Below, one piece after another: positions 9,507 through 18,553 of a stretch of DNA of 64,000 nucleotides. The stretch's first letter is position 1. Each line of letters begins with the position of its first letter. The notes under the pieces are model-generated. The model saw only the letters and a list, made by a program, of their open reading frames with translations, had not been told where the DNA came from and made no database searches. Source of the stretch: Oleidesulfovibrio sp964593925 (GTDB lineage Bacteria > Desulfobacterota > Desulfovibrionia > Desulfovibrionales > Desulfovibrionaceae); contig CAZQKM010000010.1 of assembly GCA_964593925.1 (NCBI GenBank), positions 18,188 through 82,187 on the forward strand, in the 5' to 3' direction. Made by a program: the position numbers and the translations under genes.

Positions 9507-12116
9507 CTACTTTTTCGCTTTCTGCTTGAGTATCTGTATCCGCTTGTTATCAAACACCAGTGTGGTCCGTAAGGCTGCAATAGCCAGTGCCATAATACTC
9601 AGTATCAGTATCAGGCCCTTTTGAACCTCCCATTTTTCCCTCACCAGCAGCCCGGTTAGCCAATCCACACCAGCACGCTCACCATAATAGATAGCCAAAG
9701 GTACCCCCACAAGTACCAGCAACAGGCACAGTAGCTCCAGCCAAAAAAATGTCTTGCCCAAAATCAATACAAACAAGGTTGAGTCGCGTACTATGCGCAA
9801 AAAGCGGAGCTTGCCTTCCAATCTTTCCAAGCGTTTTTCTTCTACTTCTGCTATGATGCTTGCTTTTTTGAATGTTTCCGGCAGGCCTATCTGACTTTGC
9901 AAAGCCCAGTTCAGATTTTCGGCACACAGGTTATAGTCTTTGTTAAAATCCACAAGCACACGCGGGAAGGGAAACCAAGCCGCCTCGTCACGAATATAGC
10001 TGAGCCGGTCCTTATGCCCCTTGAAACGCCCTTTAAGCACCCGGGTTTCCAGGTTGACCCGGACATGCAGGTCACGCTCAAGCTTGTCTCGCCCCCGCGA
10101 TAACGAGGCAAAAGATACATAGTTGTTTATTTTAGTCAGTGCGCTCAGCCGCTCAATGCGTGCCATAGTCGCCTGGGCATAGTCGTGGTCCCCTGAAAAC
10201 CACTCGTGAATTTCCTCTTTCAGACGTTGCAAAGCGGCTATTTCTGATTCTGCCTTGGACTCGGCATCCTGCCAGGGAATATACAAGGCTGTAAGCAATT
10301 GGATATGCCCACGGTCCAGCTCCGGATCCAGCAGCACTCTGTTAAAAAAATGCGGATCACGGTCAATCAGCGTGCTGAAAAACTCCACAGCTTGTTCGGC
10401 AAAACCCATTTTGACCTGACAGACCCCCTGGCGGTACATGGCATCAGTCCACGCTGGGGTAAGACGTGCTACCTGTCTGAAAAAATCGTTTGCACTTTGA
10501 TAGCGACCTTGCACCTCCATCAATCGCCCCTGCAGAAACTTGTGATATGCCTGTAAAAGCGGCGAAGAGGCCACCCCCTCTGCCTCCTTCCACAGCGTCA
10601 TTGCCCGTGCGTAGTCCCCACGCTCCAGGGCTACAAATCCGTGCAAAGCCCGTACACGAAAATCACGCGGCGCTTTAAAGGTAAGATCCCCCAACTCCTT
10701 ATCCAACGCAACATAGTCACGCGCAAAAAACATACTCATAAGTGCCCACAAGGGGCTGTCGTCCTTGGGGCCTGTATTCTCCAGTCCCGCGGGGTAGTCA
10801 GCTCCACGTGTGAGCCACATGGTATGCAGCATGCGTATCTGGCTGGCGGAGTTGATGCTAAAAATAGCCCGCGTCAAAATGCCGCCTCCTCCAGCATCTT
10901 GCAATAACGTATCAAAAGCCTCTACTACATTTGCAGCAACCTGCACCTCAATGGCTCTGAAGCCTTCGTTGATGGCTTCAAAGTCCAGTAATGCAACATC
11001 ACTCCAAGCACCCTTGTCCAGCGCGGGCAACATGCGTGACGGACAGTCTGCCGGCTCATGGCTGCGCAATCCACAGTAGAAACAATACGGCTTGGAACCA
11101 GCCATGAGCGAACCTGCAATTTCCACCGGAACAAGGCCGAGGCTACAGTCGCCTTCAGCAGAAAGGCTGATATTACACCAGTCATTCACGCTACTATTAT
11201 CGACACTAAAGCGTACATCGTGCACAACAAAGGTGTCTCCCAGCAAATACGCATTGCGATAACTCATATGTGGAAAACCGGGAACCAGCTGATCCCAGTC
11301 CAGCCGCATCCGGTTCGGCAGATCATTGTTGAACGTCAGCCCCTTACGGTCCGAAATGGCCACGACACACGGCCAGTACAGCTCGGGCTGCTCTTCTTTC
11401 AGCCGGGCCATGAGCAGAAGCAGTTCCCGGCACCACATGCGAAGTTGTCGCAAGCCGTTTATGGGAAACATGAGATAAAAATCATGGATGATAAACTTGC
11501 ACTTGAGGCGCGTGAGTATTTCTTCCAGCTGAGCAAAAAAAGCTCGCCATCCTACCTGAAAGCTCTTGTCAAGGGGGCTGCCTAGGGGCTTGAGCACCAC
11601 GAACCAGCCCAAGGACGACTGATGCGGCATGCGCGAATCAACAGCCATGGTGAGCCATTCCGCCGGCGCAAGCCCTGTTTGCCCACGAATGGGCTCAAAA
11701 AGTAAACCAGGAATCCCCACGGCTTTCTCTTTGGCCTTGGGATGTATCCAAATTTCAAACCCCTTGGAAACAAAGGCACTTTGTCCTTCCAAATAATGAT
11801 CTATTGCAATTGCAAGCTCTCGCTTGTATCCAAAAAGGAGTTTGGCAGAAGCAAGCTGGCTGAACAGGTTCAGATCATTGAATTTGCTCCATACGGCAAG
11901 GCGTGCAAGCGCCAAAAACGCATCCGTGGAAAAAAAGAACCACAATGCTTGATCGCGCTCCGCAACAACCTGCATCCCCCCATAATCATGTAGTGTTTGC
12001 ACTACTGCCGGATGCAACTCGCCTTGCCAGACAAGCCAAATGGCAAAGCCATTGGTGACCATGCGAGCTTCTTTAAATTCAGGTAATTGTCGTAATAATG
12101 AAGCAATTTGTGGCAT
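9507..12116 (-). CDS. Large membrane-anchored TPR protein with CCHC zinc knuckle
   Basis: I do not recognise this 869-residue protein as a named family. Residues 1-340 are an unassigned globular region. Residues 345-358 form an exact CX2CX4HX4C zinc knuckle (Cys345, Cys348, His353, Cys358), the pattern typical of retroviral nucleocapsid and some RNA-binding proteins. Residues 460-600 contain tetratricopeptide-like helical pairs such as LHGFVALERGDYARAMTLWKEA and YRQGVCQVKMGFAEQAVEFF. The C-terminal hundred residues carry two or three hydrophobic helices followed by a short basic tail. There is no signal peptide, so the bulk is probably cytoplasmic. It is divergent from the moaE-like gene, with 36 nt between starts. 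Confidence 0.85.
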   Translation of the reverse strand: MPQIASLLRQLPEFKEARMVTNGFAIWLVWQGELHPAVVQTLHDYGGMQVVAERDQALWFFFSTDAFLALARLAVWSKFNDLNLFSQLASAKLLFGYKRELAIAIDHYLEGQSAFVSKGFEIWIHPKAKEKAVGIPGLLFEPIRGQTGLAPAEWLTMAVDSRMPHQSSLGWFVVLKPLGSPLDKSFQVGWRAFFAQLEEILTRLKCKFIIHDFYLMFPINGLRQLRMWCRELLLLMARLKEEQPELYWPCVVAISDRKGLTFNNDLPNRMRLDWDQLVPGFPHMSYRNAYLLGDTFVVHDVRFSVDNSSVNDWCNISLSAEGDCSLGLVPVEIAGSLMAGSKPYCFYCGLRSHEPADCPSRMLPALDKGAWSDVALLDFEAINEGFRAIEVQVAANVVEAFDTLLQDAGGGGILTRAIFSINSASQIRMLHTMWLTRGADYPAGLENTGPKDDSPLWALMSMFFARDYVALDKELGDLTFKAPRDFRVRALHGFVALERGDYARAMTLWKEAEGVASSPLLQAYHKFLQGRLMEVQGRYQSANDFFRQVARLTPAWTDAMYRQGVCQVKMGFAEQAVEFFSTLIDRDPHFFNRVLLDPELDRGHIQLLTALYIPWQDAESKAESEIAALQRLKEEIHEWFSGDHDYAQATMARIERLSALTKINNYVSFASLSRGRDKLERDLHVRVNLETRVLKGRFKGHKDRLSYIRDEAAWFPFPRVLVDFNKDYNLCAENLNWALQSQIGLPETFKKASIIAEVEEKRLERLEGKLRFLRIVRDSTLFVLILGKTFFWLELLCLLLVLVGVPLAIYYGERAGVDWLTGLLVREKWEVQKGLILILSIMALAIAALRTTLVFDNKRIQILKQKAKK

Positions 12117-12152
12117 AATGAACGTTACTCGCAGTCAAAAGGAGCGTAAAGT

Positions 12153-12521
12153 ATGGATATAAACAAAGCCATTGCCGATCTGAAAAAAGTCCCCGGATTT
12201 GCTGACAACGTCGGCATGATCATGGTGCATAACGGTATTGTACGCGCTTGGTCCCGCAAAGACCATAGCAATGTCACTGCAATCCGCGTTACCCCAGACC
12301 ATGAACGCATGGAAAAAATCCGCACCGAGATTGAACAGCACCCTGGCATCTTTCGCATCCTCGTCCACGCCATTCAAGGGGAGCTCAAGCCCGGAGACGA
12401 CATACTCTATCTTGTGGTGGCAGGCGATATCCGGGAAAATGTCAAAGCAGCCTTTGCCGAGTTGCTCGACCGCATCAAATCCGAAGCCGTGACCAAACAA
12501 GAACTTTTTGAGCAAACATAG
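12153..12521 (+). CDS. moaE: MoaE-like molybdopterin synthase large subunit, short form
   Basis: MoaE with MoaD converts precursor Z to molybdopterin. This 122-residue protein is shorter than E. coli MoaE (about 150) but keeps the family core: GIVRAWSR, the ILVHAIQGELKPGDDILYLVV segment and two C-terminal lysines in RIKSEAVTKQE corresponding to the catalytic pair. The Arg after the conserved His in the HR-I-G motif is Ala here, so activity may differ. No moaD or other moa gene is nearby. An AAGGAG-like Shine-Dalgarno precedes the ATG. It is divergent from the zinc-knuckle gene. Confidence 0.75.
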   Translation: MDINKAIADLKKVPGFADNVGMIMVHNGIVRAWSRKDHSNVTAIRVTPDHERMEKIRTEIEQHPGIFRILVHAIQGELKPGDDILYLVVAGDIRENVKAAFAELLDRIKSEAVTKQELFEQT

Positions 12522-12529
12522 CCCATATC

Positions 12530-12581
12530 TGCCGCAACGCCCTTGTCCAGCCTGTGCCTGGGGACGTTGCGGCACTCTTTT
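12530..12581 (+). terminator. Intrinsic terminator after moaE-like gene
   Basis: A 10-bp stem, TGCCGCAACG at 12530-12539 paired with CGTTGCGGCA at 12565-12574, is followed by CTCTTTT. It begins 8 nt after the stop codon. The loop contains additional CCC/GGG pairing. Confidence 0.65.
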
Positions 12582-13225
12582 CCCCATCTTGTTTTCTGCT
12601 TGCAAGCATCATACCTGTAGCCGGTGTAAACGCCTCTGCTACACATGCCGCTAGTCCATCTGAGATGCGCATTCACCGATATATCGCTGACAACGCCTTA
12701 CGGCCAAGCGGTGAAATCCACACGCTGAACATATATCCCTTGCTCCGAATCTGCCCGCGTGGCCCAAGCGGTATCGCACCCTCTGGAGAGGCGTGTTTGA
12801 TTCTCGCCGCCACGCACTTTCCCAAACCAGACTTTTGCGACTGCCTCCAAATAGTGATGTAGTGTCCCTGCCCCCCTTTATCCTGATGTTGCAATAGAGC
12901 TATTCAGCAACAATGCTCAATACCCCGCATCGCATATCTCGTGGCTTTCTTACAAAAAAATTCCATAGCTGGATGATGCCCGGCTGATGGCGGTTTTGCC
13001 CCTTTACCAAAACACCCCCCCCTCTTTTTCTCAAAGACAATGCCGGACACATCAAAACAGCCTGCGTCAGTGAGGCAGGGCACTGCCTGCCAAGAACTGC
13101 CCCAGTCCCCGTGTAATCCAGGAGTATGACAAGACAACCAAAACGCGCCCATTCATGTGCATTGTTATCTACCCAGAGGCCATTGGGTATGTTGCAATAC
13201 TTCGGGGCAAACCTTATATATAGAT
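12582..13225. other. 644-nt stretch with no coding gene; contains a tRNA-like fold
   Basis: No open frame here has a recognisable product or a good start signal. At 12757-12815 the sequence can fold into a short cloverleaf resembling a decayed or miniature tRNA (see findings). The rest appears empty. Confidence 0.45.
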
Positions 13226-13678
13226 ATGACTATATTTGTTTGTCTGTTTTTATTCCTGTGTTTCTTGCACACACCAGATTTTTCCCATGCATCGGAAGAA
13301 CAGACTGTGGCAGCCGAGCTTGTGCGAGTAGTGGATGGCGACACCATTGTTGTCAACATTCCCTCATACCCGCCAATTTTTGGGCATGCCATTGCCATTC
13401 GGCTAGCCGGATGCGACACCCCGGAGCTACGCGATGCCCACCCTGAACTACGCACTCTGGCCCATGAGGCCAAAGCATTTGTGCAACACAGCCTGCAAGG
13501 CAAACAGATACTGCTTTCCAACCTAAAACGCGGCAAGTATTTCAGGATTGTAGCTCATATTTATGTGGACGGTGTAGACATAAGTTCCCAACTCATAAAA
13601 CAGGGGCTTGCCGTACCGTATCATGGCAAAGCCCCTCCAGACCACACGGCGCTGCTCTCTCCTGGTTCTGCCAAATAG
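13226..13678 (+). CDS. Secreted thermonuclease-like (SNase) protein
   Basis: This 150-residue protein begins with a hydrophobic signal peptide (MTIFVCLFLFLCFLHTPDFSHA) and carries a staphylococcal-nuclease fold. The VDGDTIVV strand, IRLAGCDTPELRDAHPEL with the expected Arg and Glu, and GKYFRIVAHIYVDG with the third catalytic Arg are all visible. Members cut DNA and RNA with Ca2+, here outside the cytoplasm. The ATG at 13226 is chosen because the signal peptide begins there; no good Shine-Dalgarno is seen, so expression may be weak. It ends just before decayed transposon sequence. Confidence 0.8.
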   Translation: MTIFVCLFLFLCFLHTPDFSHASEEQTVAAELVRVVDGDTIVVNIPSYPPIFGHAIAIRLAGCDTPELRDAHPELRTLAHEAKAFVQHSLQGKQILLSNLKRGKYFRIVAHIYVDGVDISSQLIKQGLAVPYHGKAPPDHTALLSPGSAK

Positions 13679-13799
13679 TCCTGGAACCCCAAAAATTTTT
13701 GGATGACCTTGAAGCCTCATCCTCTACTCTCCGAATGGCTCCCCCATGCACCCTGACTCTGCCTTGCCCAGAGGGAACTTTTCTACCCCCAAAAAAGTA

Positions 13800-14783
13800 A
13801 TGAGCTTTTCACGAGACACCTTTTACCGATGCCACGCAGCCGAGGAAGACGGCAGCGTTACGCTCTACTCGACAAGAGGAGGCGTAAAGCGAATCTAAAA
13901 AACAACGTCGACCTGGTTATCAAAAATACTGTTGTCGCCTTTCCACCGACTTTCCCGCTTACGGACAGACCAAGGCCAGCAACGAACTGTGTAAGCTCGG
14001 GACATTCGCCTCGCCTTCCGGCCGGCATGCGGTCCATCTGACTTCGGTACGATCTGCACAATTTCAAGCTGCATGTGCAGGCGCTCGAAAAGCTCTCTGC
14101 TGAATCGAGAATGATTCTGACCGAAGCTCAGGTGTGAGCGCTTAAAAAAAGAAGGAAGACGATCTTGCCCATGGCGAGCTCAAGACAGCACGTCCGGGAT
14201 ATCTTGGAAGCCAAGATACATTCTACGTCAGCACGATCAAAAGCGTAGGCCGCATTTACCAACAAATTTTTGTCGACACCTATTCAAAAGGACAACGACC
14301 AAGTTTGTACACGACCAAGACGCCGATTACTGCCGCAGATATCCTCAATGGCAACAACCTGCCATTTTTCGAAGAGCAACGTAAGAGAATTCTGCGGATG
14401 TTGACACAGGGGCACGAAATACTGCGGCACCGTGGAAAAACATGATTATGAACTTTCCCCCGGTGTGTGCGGCATTGAGCATACGAAAACAAAGGCCGGA
14501 CATGCGCAAATCAACGGATCGGCCAACGCTTTCACAAAACTATCCTTAATGATTTTTATCAGGTCGTATTTCAGCGCTCCCTGTATACTTCATTGGAGTC
14601 TTTGCAGGCTGACATTGACACATGGATTACCGAATACAACACGGAGCAGACGCATCAGGGGGAAATGTCCTGCGGACAAACACCCATGAAAACTATGATT
14701 AACGGAAAGCAGCTATACCGCACGGTATTCTTCGCACATTCAAAAAATGGACGTAGCCCACCACGTTGGTTAGGTTTTGGCTA
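13800..14783 (+). pseudogene. Decayed IS481-type transposase
   Basis: The remains of an IS481-family DDE transposase are spread over at least two frames with stops. Recognisable pieces, in order, are SRDTFYR near 13806, ALLDKRRRKANLKNNVD near 13870, FPAYGQTKASNELCKLG near 13952, ILTEAQV near 14115, a GYLGSQDTFYVSTIKSVGRIYQQ segment from about 14199 to 14267, HDYELSPGVCGIEHTKTKA near 14440 and the C-terminal YTSLESLQADIDTWITEYN...THQGEMSCGQTP from about 14584. The order and spacing match a full-length element, so it was once intact. The N-terminal helix-turn-helix is not visible. It cannot make an active enzyme. Confidence 0.85.
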
Positions 14784-14822
14784 ACCACACTCAAAGCTGA
14801 GCCCGACAAGAAAGGCTACAAG

Positions 14823-15960
14823 ATGAACATGACCAGCGTACGCAGCAAAAAGAACGTCCCCGTTATCAAGGTTGACGAGCAACGATTCCGTTTTCATCTG
14901 TCTGAAGTTGTTCGCAAAAGCGTAGAAGAAACACTAAACGGCCTTCTGGCCGCTGAAGCGGATACGTGCTGAAAACCCGACGCCATGAGCGCAATCGAGC
15001 GGGCAAGCACCAGAGCCGGATATTACGAACATAGCTTGCAAACCAAAGCAGGCACTGTGCAGCTCAACATGTCGAAGTTACGGCATGTACCTTTTGAGAC
15101 GGCCATCATTGAGTGATATCGTCGTCGAGAAAGCTCAGCGGAGGAGGTGTTGGCGGAGATATACCTGACCGGTGTTTCCGTACGCCGGATGGAAGATATC
15201 ACCGAGGCTTTATTGGGCAACAGGGGCAGCCCAAGTACGATCAGCGACTGAAACCAGAAGATTTTCAAGCATATGGAAACCTGACTCAATCGCCCTCTTG
15301 AGCGGGAGTATCCCCATGTTTTTCTAGACGGCATATGGCTTAAACGATTTTGGGCAGGTGAAGTACAACACGTTTTCGTCCTTGTGGCATGGCCGTAACC
15401 AGAGAAGGCAACCGGGAGGCTCTTGTCGTAGCCAAAGTCTCTGGTGAATACAGTGAGAGCTGGCGGTAGTTTTTGCCATATCTGTGCCAACGAGAGCTCG
15501 AGCATATCCGCCTTGTGGTGTCACAGCATTCTTGGATTTGTTGGAACCTTGGCCGAGTTCTACCCACAGGCCAAATGGCAGCTTTGGGTGGTCCACTTTT
15601 ATCCCACTGTGCTGCATGCGGTTCCACGGGGTAAAAGCAAAGAGGTGGCCTTGATGCTCAAGCCGGTCCATGCACAGGAAGATAACGAAGCCACCCGGCA
15701 AAAAGCCGCTTCCATCATGGAGTCCGGCAGAGAAAAGACACTTCAAATAATATGGAATTCCCTCAACGCACTGGCAACATATCCGTGCGGACACCCCGCT
15801 TGAGTGCCTGAATCGAGAAATCCCACGTCCCACGCGAGCGTGGGGAGCTTTCAGGACGGACACGCTGCCCTGATGCTGATCGCGGCCCGCCTACGCTACA
15901 TGGCAGGGTAAAAATGGGGCCTGCAACGGTATATGAATATGAAGGCTCCGGAATAAAGCC
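14823..15960 (+). pseudogene. Decayed IS256-type (mutator) transposase
   Basis: This is a broken IS256-family transposase with many stops and frameshifts. Pieces in order are the N-terminal VIKVDEQRFRFHLSEVVRKSVEETLNGLLAAEAD near 14860-14960, TRAGYYERSLQTKAGTVQLNMSKLRHVPFETAIIE near 15010-15110, SSAEEVLAEIYLTGVSVRRMEDITEALLG near 15135-15220, YPHVFLDGIWLKR near 15308, then LAEFYPQAKWQLWVVHFYPTVLHAVPRGK near 15550-15633 and remnants of the C-terminal RTNNPLER-type region near 15788. It follows the IS481 remnant by about 40 nt. Both lie between the nuclease gene and the ribosomal cluster. Confidence 0.88.
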
Positions 15961-15965
15961 GGAGC
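15945..15965. repeat. Inverted repeat near the end of the IS256 remnant
   Basis: A 7-bp stem, GCTCCGG with CCGGAGC and a 7-nt AT-rich loop, sits where the transposase homology ends. It may be part of the element end or an unrelated hairpin. Confidence 0.3.
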
Positions 15966-16231
15966 TGTCAGGGCCCTTGCAGCCGCGATATTTTTGTGGG
16001 GTATCGCTCGCAAGGCCCGCATCGGCTTCGTAAGACATCGCCACTGCCAACACGACCTGCCTGCCACAAAATATACGAAACCGCTATCTGCCCCTTGGGG
16101 AATGTGTGTCGGCATGCTGAACTGTCTTGTCCAGGCCTGAACTATTTTATGGGGAGATAATCTTGGTAGTAATGATATACAGTTAAACGTTGCATAGCAG
16201 TTCACACCTAGGGCAGATTTCCCACGTATAC
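15966..16231. other. Non-coding stretch between IS remnant and ribosomal cluster
   Basis: No reading frame or motif could be supported here. Together with the two transposase remnants it makes a gene-free block from 13679 to 16317. Confidence 0.5.
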
Positions 16232-16261
16232 AAAAAGTCCCCGCCTGTAGGCGGGGACTTT
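16232..16261 (-). terminator. Intrinsic terminator of the ribosomal cluster
   Basis: A perfect 12-bp stem, AAAGTCCCCGCC with GGCGGGGACTTT and a TGTA loop, is followed on the minus strand by a run of five T. It lies 57 nt after the rplQ stop and ends the long rpsJ-to-rplQ transcription unit. Confidence 0.9.
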
Positions 16262-16317
16262 GTTGACAACCAAAGGCAAATGCCAAATTTGTCAGTATAA
16301 TATACAGAACAAGTACC

Positions 16318-16860
16318 TTACTCAGCAACAGGCTGCTTCTTTTCAGCTTCTGCTACTTCGTCTTTCTCTACCTGCTCATCGGCTTTTTTGTCAGCAGGCT
16401 CCTCAGGGGCGCTTGCTTTTGCTTTTCTAGCGGCTGCCTTTTTTGCAGGCGCTTTCTCAGCAGGGGCATCCTCTGTGGGAGCTGCCTCAGCAACCTGCTC
16501 TTCAAGGCGGGTCAGTTCAATGACAGCCATGGGAGCATTGTCACCAGGACGGGGCGCACCAAGCTTCAACACACGGGTATACCCGCCGGGGACCCCAACA
16601 AACCGAGGGCCGATTTCGTCAAAAAGTTGTTTAACCAATTGGTGACTACCCAAAACCTTATACGCCTGACGACGAGCGTGCAGGTCATTGCGCAAAGCAA
16701 GGGTAATAAGCGGTTCTACCACACCACGCAGTTCCCTGGCCTTGGCCTCGGTCGTACGTATTTTACCATATGTCAAAAGGGATTTGGCCATATTACGGAA
16801 CAGAGCAGACCGATGCGAGGAACTCCTGTTCAGCTTTCTGCCGGATTTTTTATGCCTCAT
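16318..16860 (-). CDS. rplQ: 50S ribosomal protein L17 with long charged tail
   Basis: L17 binds 23S rRNA near the peptide exit tunnel rim. Residues 1-118 match the family (MRHKKSGRKLNRSSSHR at the N-terminus, AVIELTRLEE closing the core). The remaining 60 residues are a low-complexity extension rich in Ala, Lys, Glu and Pro (for example AEKAPAKKAAARKAKAS), probably disordered. The start overlaps the last 11 nt of rpoA, indicating coupled translation. It is the last gene of the cluster and is followed by a strong terminator. Confidence 0.97.
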   Translation of the reverse strand: MRHKKSGRKLNRSSSHRSALFRNMAKSLLTYGKIRTTEAKARELRGVVEPLITLALRNDLHARRQAYKVLGSHQLVKQLFDEIGPRFVGVPGGYTRVLKLGAPRPGDNAPMAVIELTRLEEQVAEAAPTEDAPAEKAPAKKAAARKAKASAPEEPADKKADEQVEKDEVAEAEKKQPVAE

Positions 16861-17896
16861 TTTGCTGCTTCCTCTTCAACCATTCCTGATATTTTTTCTC
16901 AAAACTTTCGATCTTCATACCAAAATCAAGCGACATTTCACCCAGCACCCGCCGGATTTCGTCAAGTGACTTACGACCAAAGTTCTTCGTCTTTAGCATT
17001 TCGGCTTCTGTTTTTTGCACCAACTCTCCCACCAAGGCAATATTGGCAGATTTCAAGCAGTTGGTAGCACGAACAGACAATTCAAGGTCATCAATGCCCT
17101 TGAACAGATTTTCATTCACATCATTGGCCGAGCTTCTGCCTTCATTTTCCTGCTCGGAAATACGCTCGTCAAAGTTAATGAAAACCGCAATCTGGTCTTT
17201 AATAATCTTGGCGCTATATGCAATGGCATCTTCTGGAGAGATAGACCCGTCAGTCCACACCTCAAGAATCAGCTTGTCATAGTTTGTCATCTGCCCGACA
17301 CGAGCCTGCTCCACGGCATACGCAACCTTGCGCACCGGAGAAAAACTTGCATCAAGAGCAACAAGTCCTATTTCATCGCTAAGCCCCTCATGCGTATCGG
17401 CAGGAGTATACCCCTTGCCCATGCGCACTTCCAACTCAAGGGTCAGCTCGATATCTTCTGTCAAGGTCAACAAATGCTGCTCGGGATTAAGCACAAGCAC
17501 ATGCTGATTACAGGTAATATCACCAGCCGTAACCATACCACGCTTGTTCACACGAAGCTCAAGGTGCTGCGGTTCCTCGGTATCCATGGCAAGACGCACC
17601 TGCTTCAGATTCAAAACAATGTCGGTAACGTCTTCGAGTACGCCTGTAATGGTAGTAAACTCGTGCTGAACACCAGAGATTTTTACGGCTACAAAAGCAG
17701 CGCCCTGCAAAGACGCCAGCAGAACACGACGCATGGCATTACCGATTGTCGTGCCGTAACCGCGCTCCAAAGGTTCGCAGACAAACTTGCCGTACATGGT
17801 GTCAGCAGCTTCGCTAGCCCGAGAGATCTGATCAGGCTTAACCAATTCGGACCAGTTACGTGTATTGATAAGCCTGTCGCCTTGTTTGATGAGCAT
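16850..17896 (-). CDS. rpoA: DNA-directed RNA polymerase alpha subunit
   Basis: RpoA dimerises to nucleate RNA polymerase assembly, and its C-terminal domain contacts promoter UP elements and activators. The protein has 348 residues. The N-terminal domain contains EPLERGYGTTIGNAMRRVLLASLQG; the linker near residue 240 is acidic; the C-terminal domain shows LELSVRATNCLKSANI and KNFGRKSLDEI. I chose the ATG at 17896, which has an AGG-containing Shine-Dalgarno 7-9 nt upstream; an in-frame TTG at 17902 would add two residues. It follows rpsD by 12 nt. Confidence 0.98.
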   Translation of the reverse strand: MLIKQGDRLINTRNWSELVKPDQISRASEAADTMYGKFVCEPLERGYGTTIGNAMRRVLLASLQGAAFVAVKISGVQHEFTTITGVLEDVTDIVLNLKQVRLAMDTEEPQHLELRVNKRGMVTAGDITCNQHVLVLNPEQHLLTLTEDIELTLELEVRMGKGYTPADTHEGLSDEIGLVALDASFSPVRKVAYAVEQARVGQMTNYDKLILEVWTDGSISPEDAIAYSAKIIKDQIAVFINFDERISEQENEGRSSANDVNENLFKGIDDLELSVRATNCLKSANIALVGELVQKTEAEMLKTKNFGRKSLDEIRRVLGEMSLDFGMKIESFEKKYQEWLKRKQQNEA

Positions 17897-17908
17897 GCTC
17901 AAACCTGC

Positions 17909-18535
17909 TTATTTGGAGTAAAGTTCAACAATCAGTTGTTCATTCATCGGAGACTGGATGTCCTCGCGCTGCGGCAGGGCCTTGACCATACCACGGAAAT
18001 TGGGGCCATCAGCTTCCAGCCAAGAGGGACACCCGCGGCGGGCGATCACTTCCTGAGCCTCTGCAATGACCGGCATTTTACGATTTTTCTCGCGCACTTC
18101 TATGGTGTCTCCAATCTTTACCAACATAGAAGGAATAGTAGCCTTGCGCCCATTGATGGTAAACACACCATGGCGGACCATCTGACGGGCCTGACTACGA
18201 GAATTCGCAAATCCCAAGCGGTAAATGACATTATCCAGACGGCGCTCAAGGAAAGCAAGCAGGTTGTTACCAGTCACGCCCTTGGCCATGTCTGCTTTGA
18301 CAAAGTAACTATGGAACTGTTTTTCCAACAGACCATACATACGCCTTACTTTTTGCTTTTCACGCAACTGCACGGCGTAGTCACTGTTCTTTTTACGAGC
18401 CCGACCATGTTGGCCAGGGGCATAGGGCCTACGGTCAAACGCACACTTGTCAGTATAGCAACGATCGCCTTTCAAAAAAAGCTTGCCGCCTTCGCGCCGA
18501 CAAATACGGCATTTGGAATCATTATATTTAGCCAA
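17909..18535 (-). CDS. rpsD: 30S ribosomal protein S4 (zinc-binding form)
   Basis: S4 is a primary 16S rRNA binder that starts assembly of the 30S body; in many bacteria it also represses its own operon. At 208 residues it is full length. The N-terminus has four cysteines (CRIC near residue 9 and CYTDKC near residue 26), so this is the zinc-binding version. The S4 RNA-binding domain (RLDNVIYRLGFANSRSQARQMVRHG) is present. It lies between rpsK and rpoA. Confidence 0.98.
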   Translation of the reverse strand: MAKYNDSKCRICRREGGKLFLKGDRCYTDKCAFDRRPYAPGQHGRARKKNSDYAVQLREKQKVRRMYGLLEKQFHSYFVKADMAKGVTGNNLLAFLERRLDNVIYRLGFANSRSQARQMVRHGVFTINGRKATIPSMLVKIGDTIEVREKNRKMPVIAEAQEVIARRGCPSWLEADGPNFRGMVKALPQREDIQSPMNEQLIVELYSK

Positions 18536-18553
18536 AACTGATTCCTCCTCGGG

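Noticed and set aside
9080..9529. 149-codon plus-strand frame in the gap after the MATE pair
   Set aside because: Its composition is rich in Cys, His and Pro with no motif; it runs into the 3' end of the TPR gene and has no Shine-Dalgarno.
17015..18541. 508-codon open frame on the plus strand
   Set aside because: It lies opposite rpoA and rpsD, which are certain genes; the product has no recognisable domain and arises from codon bias on the other strand.
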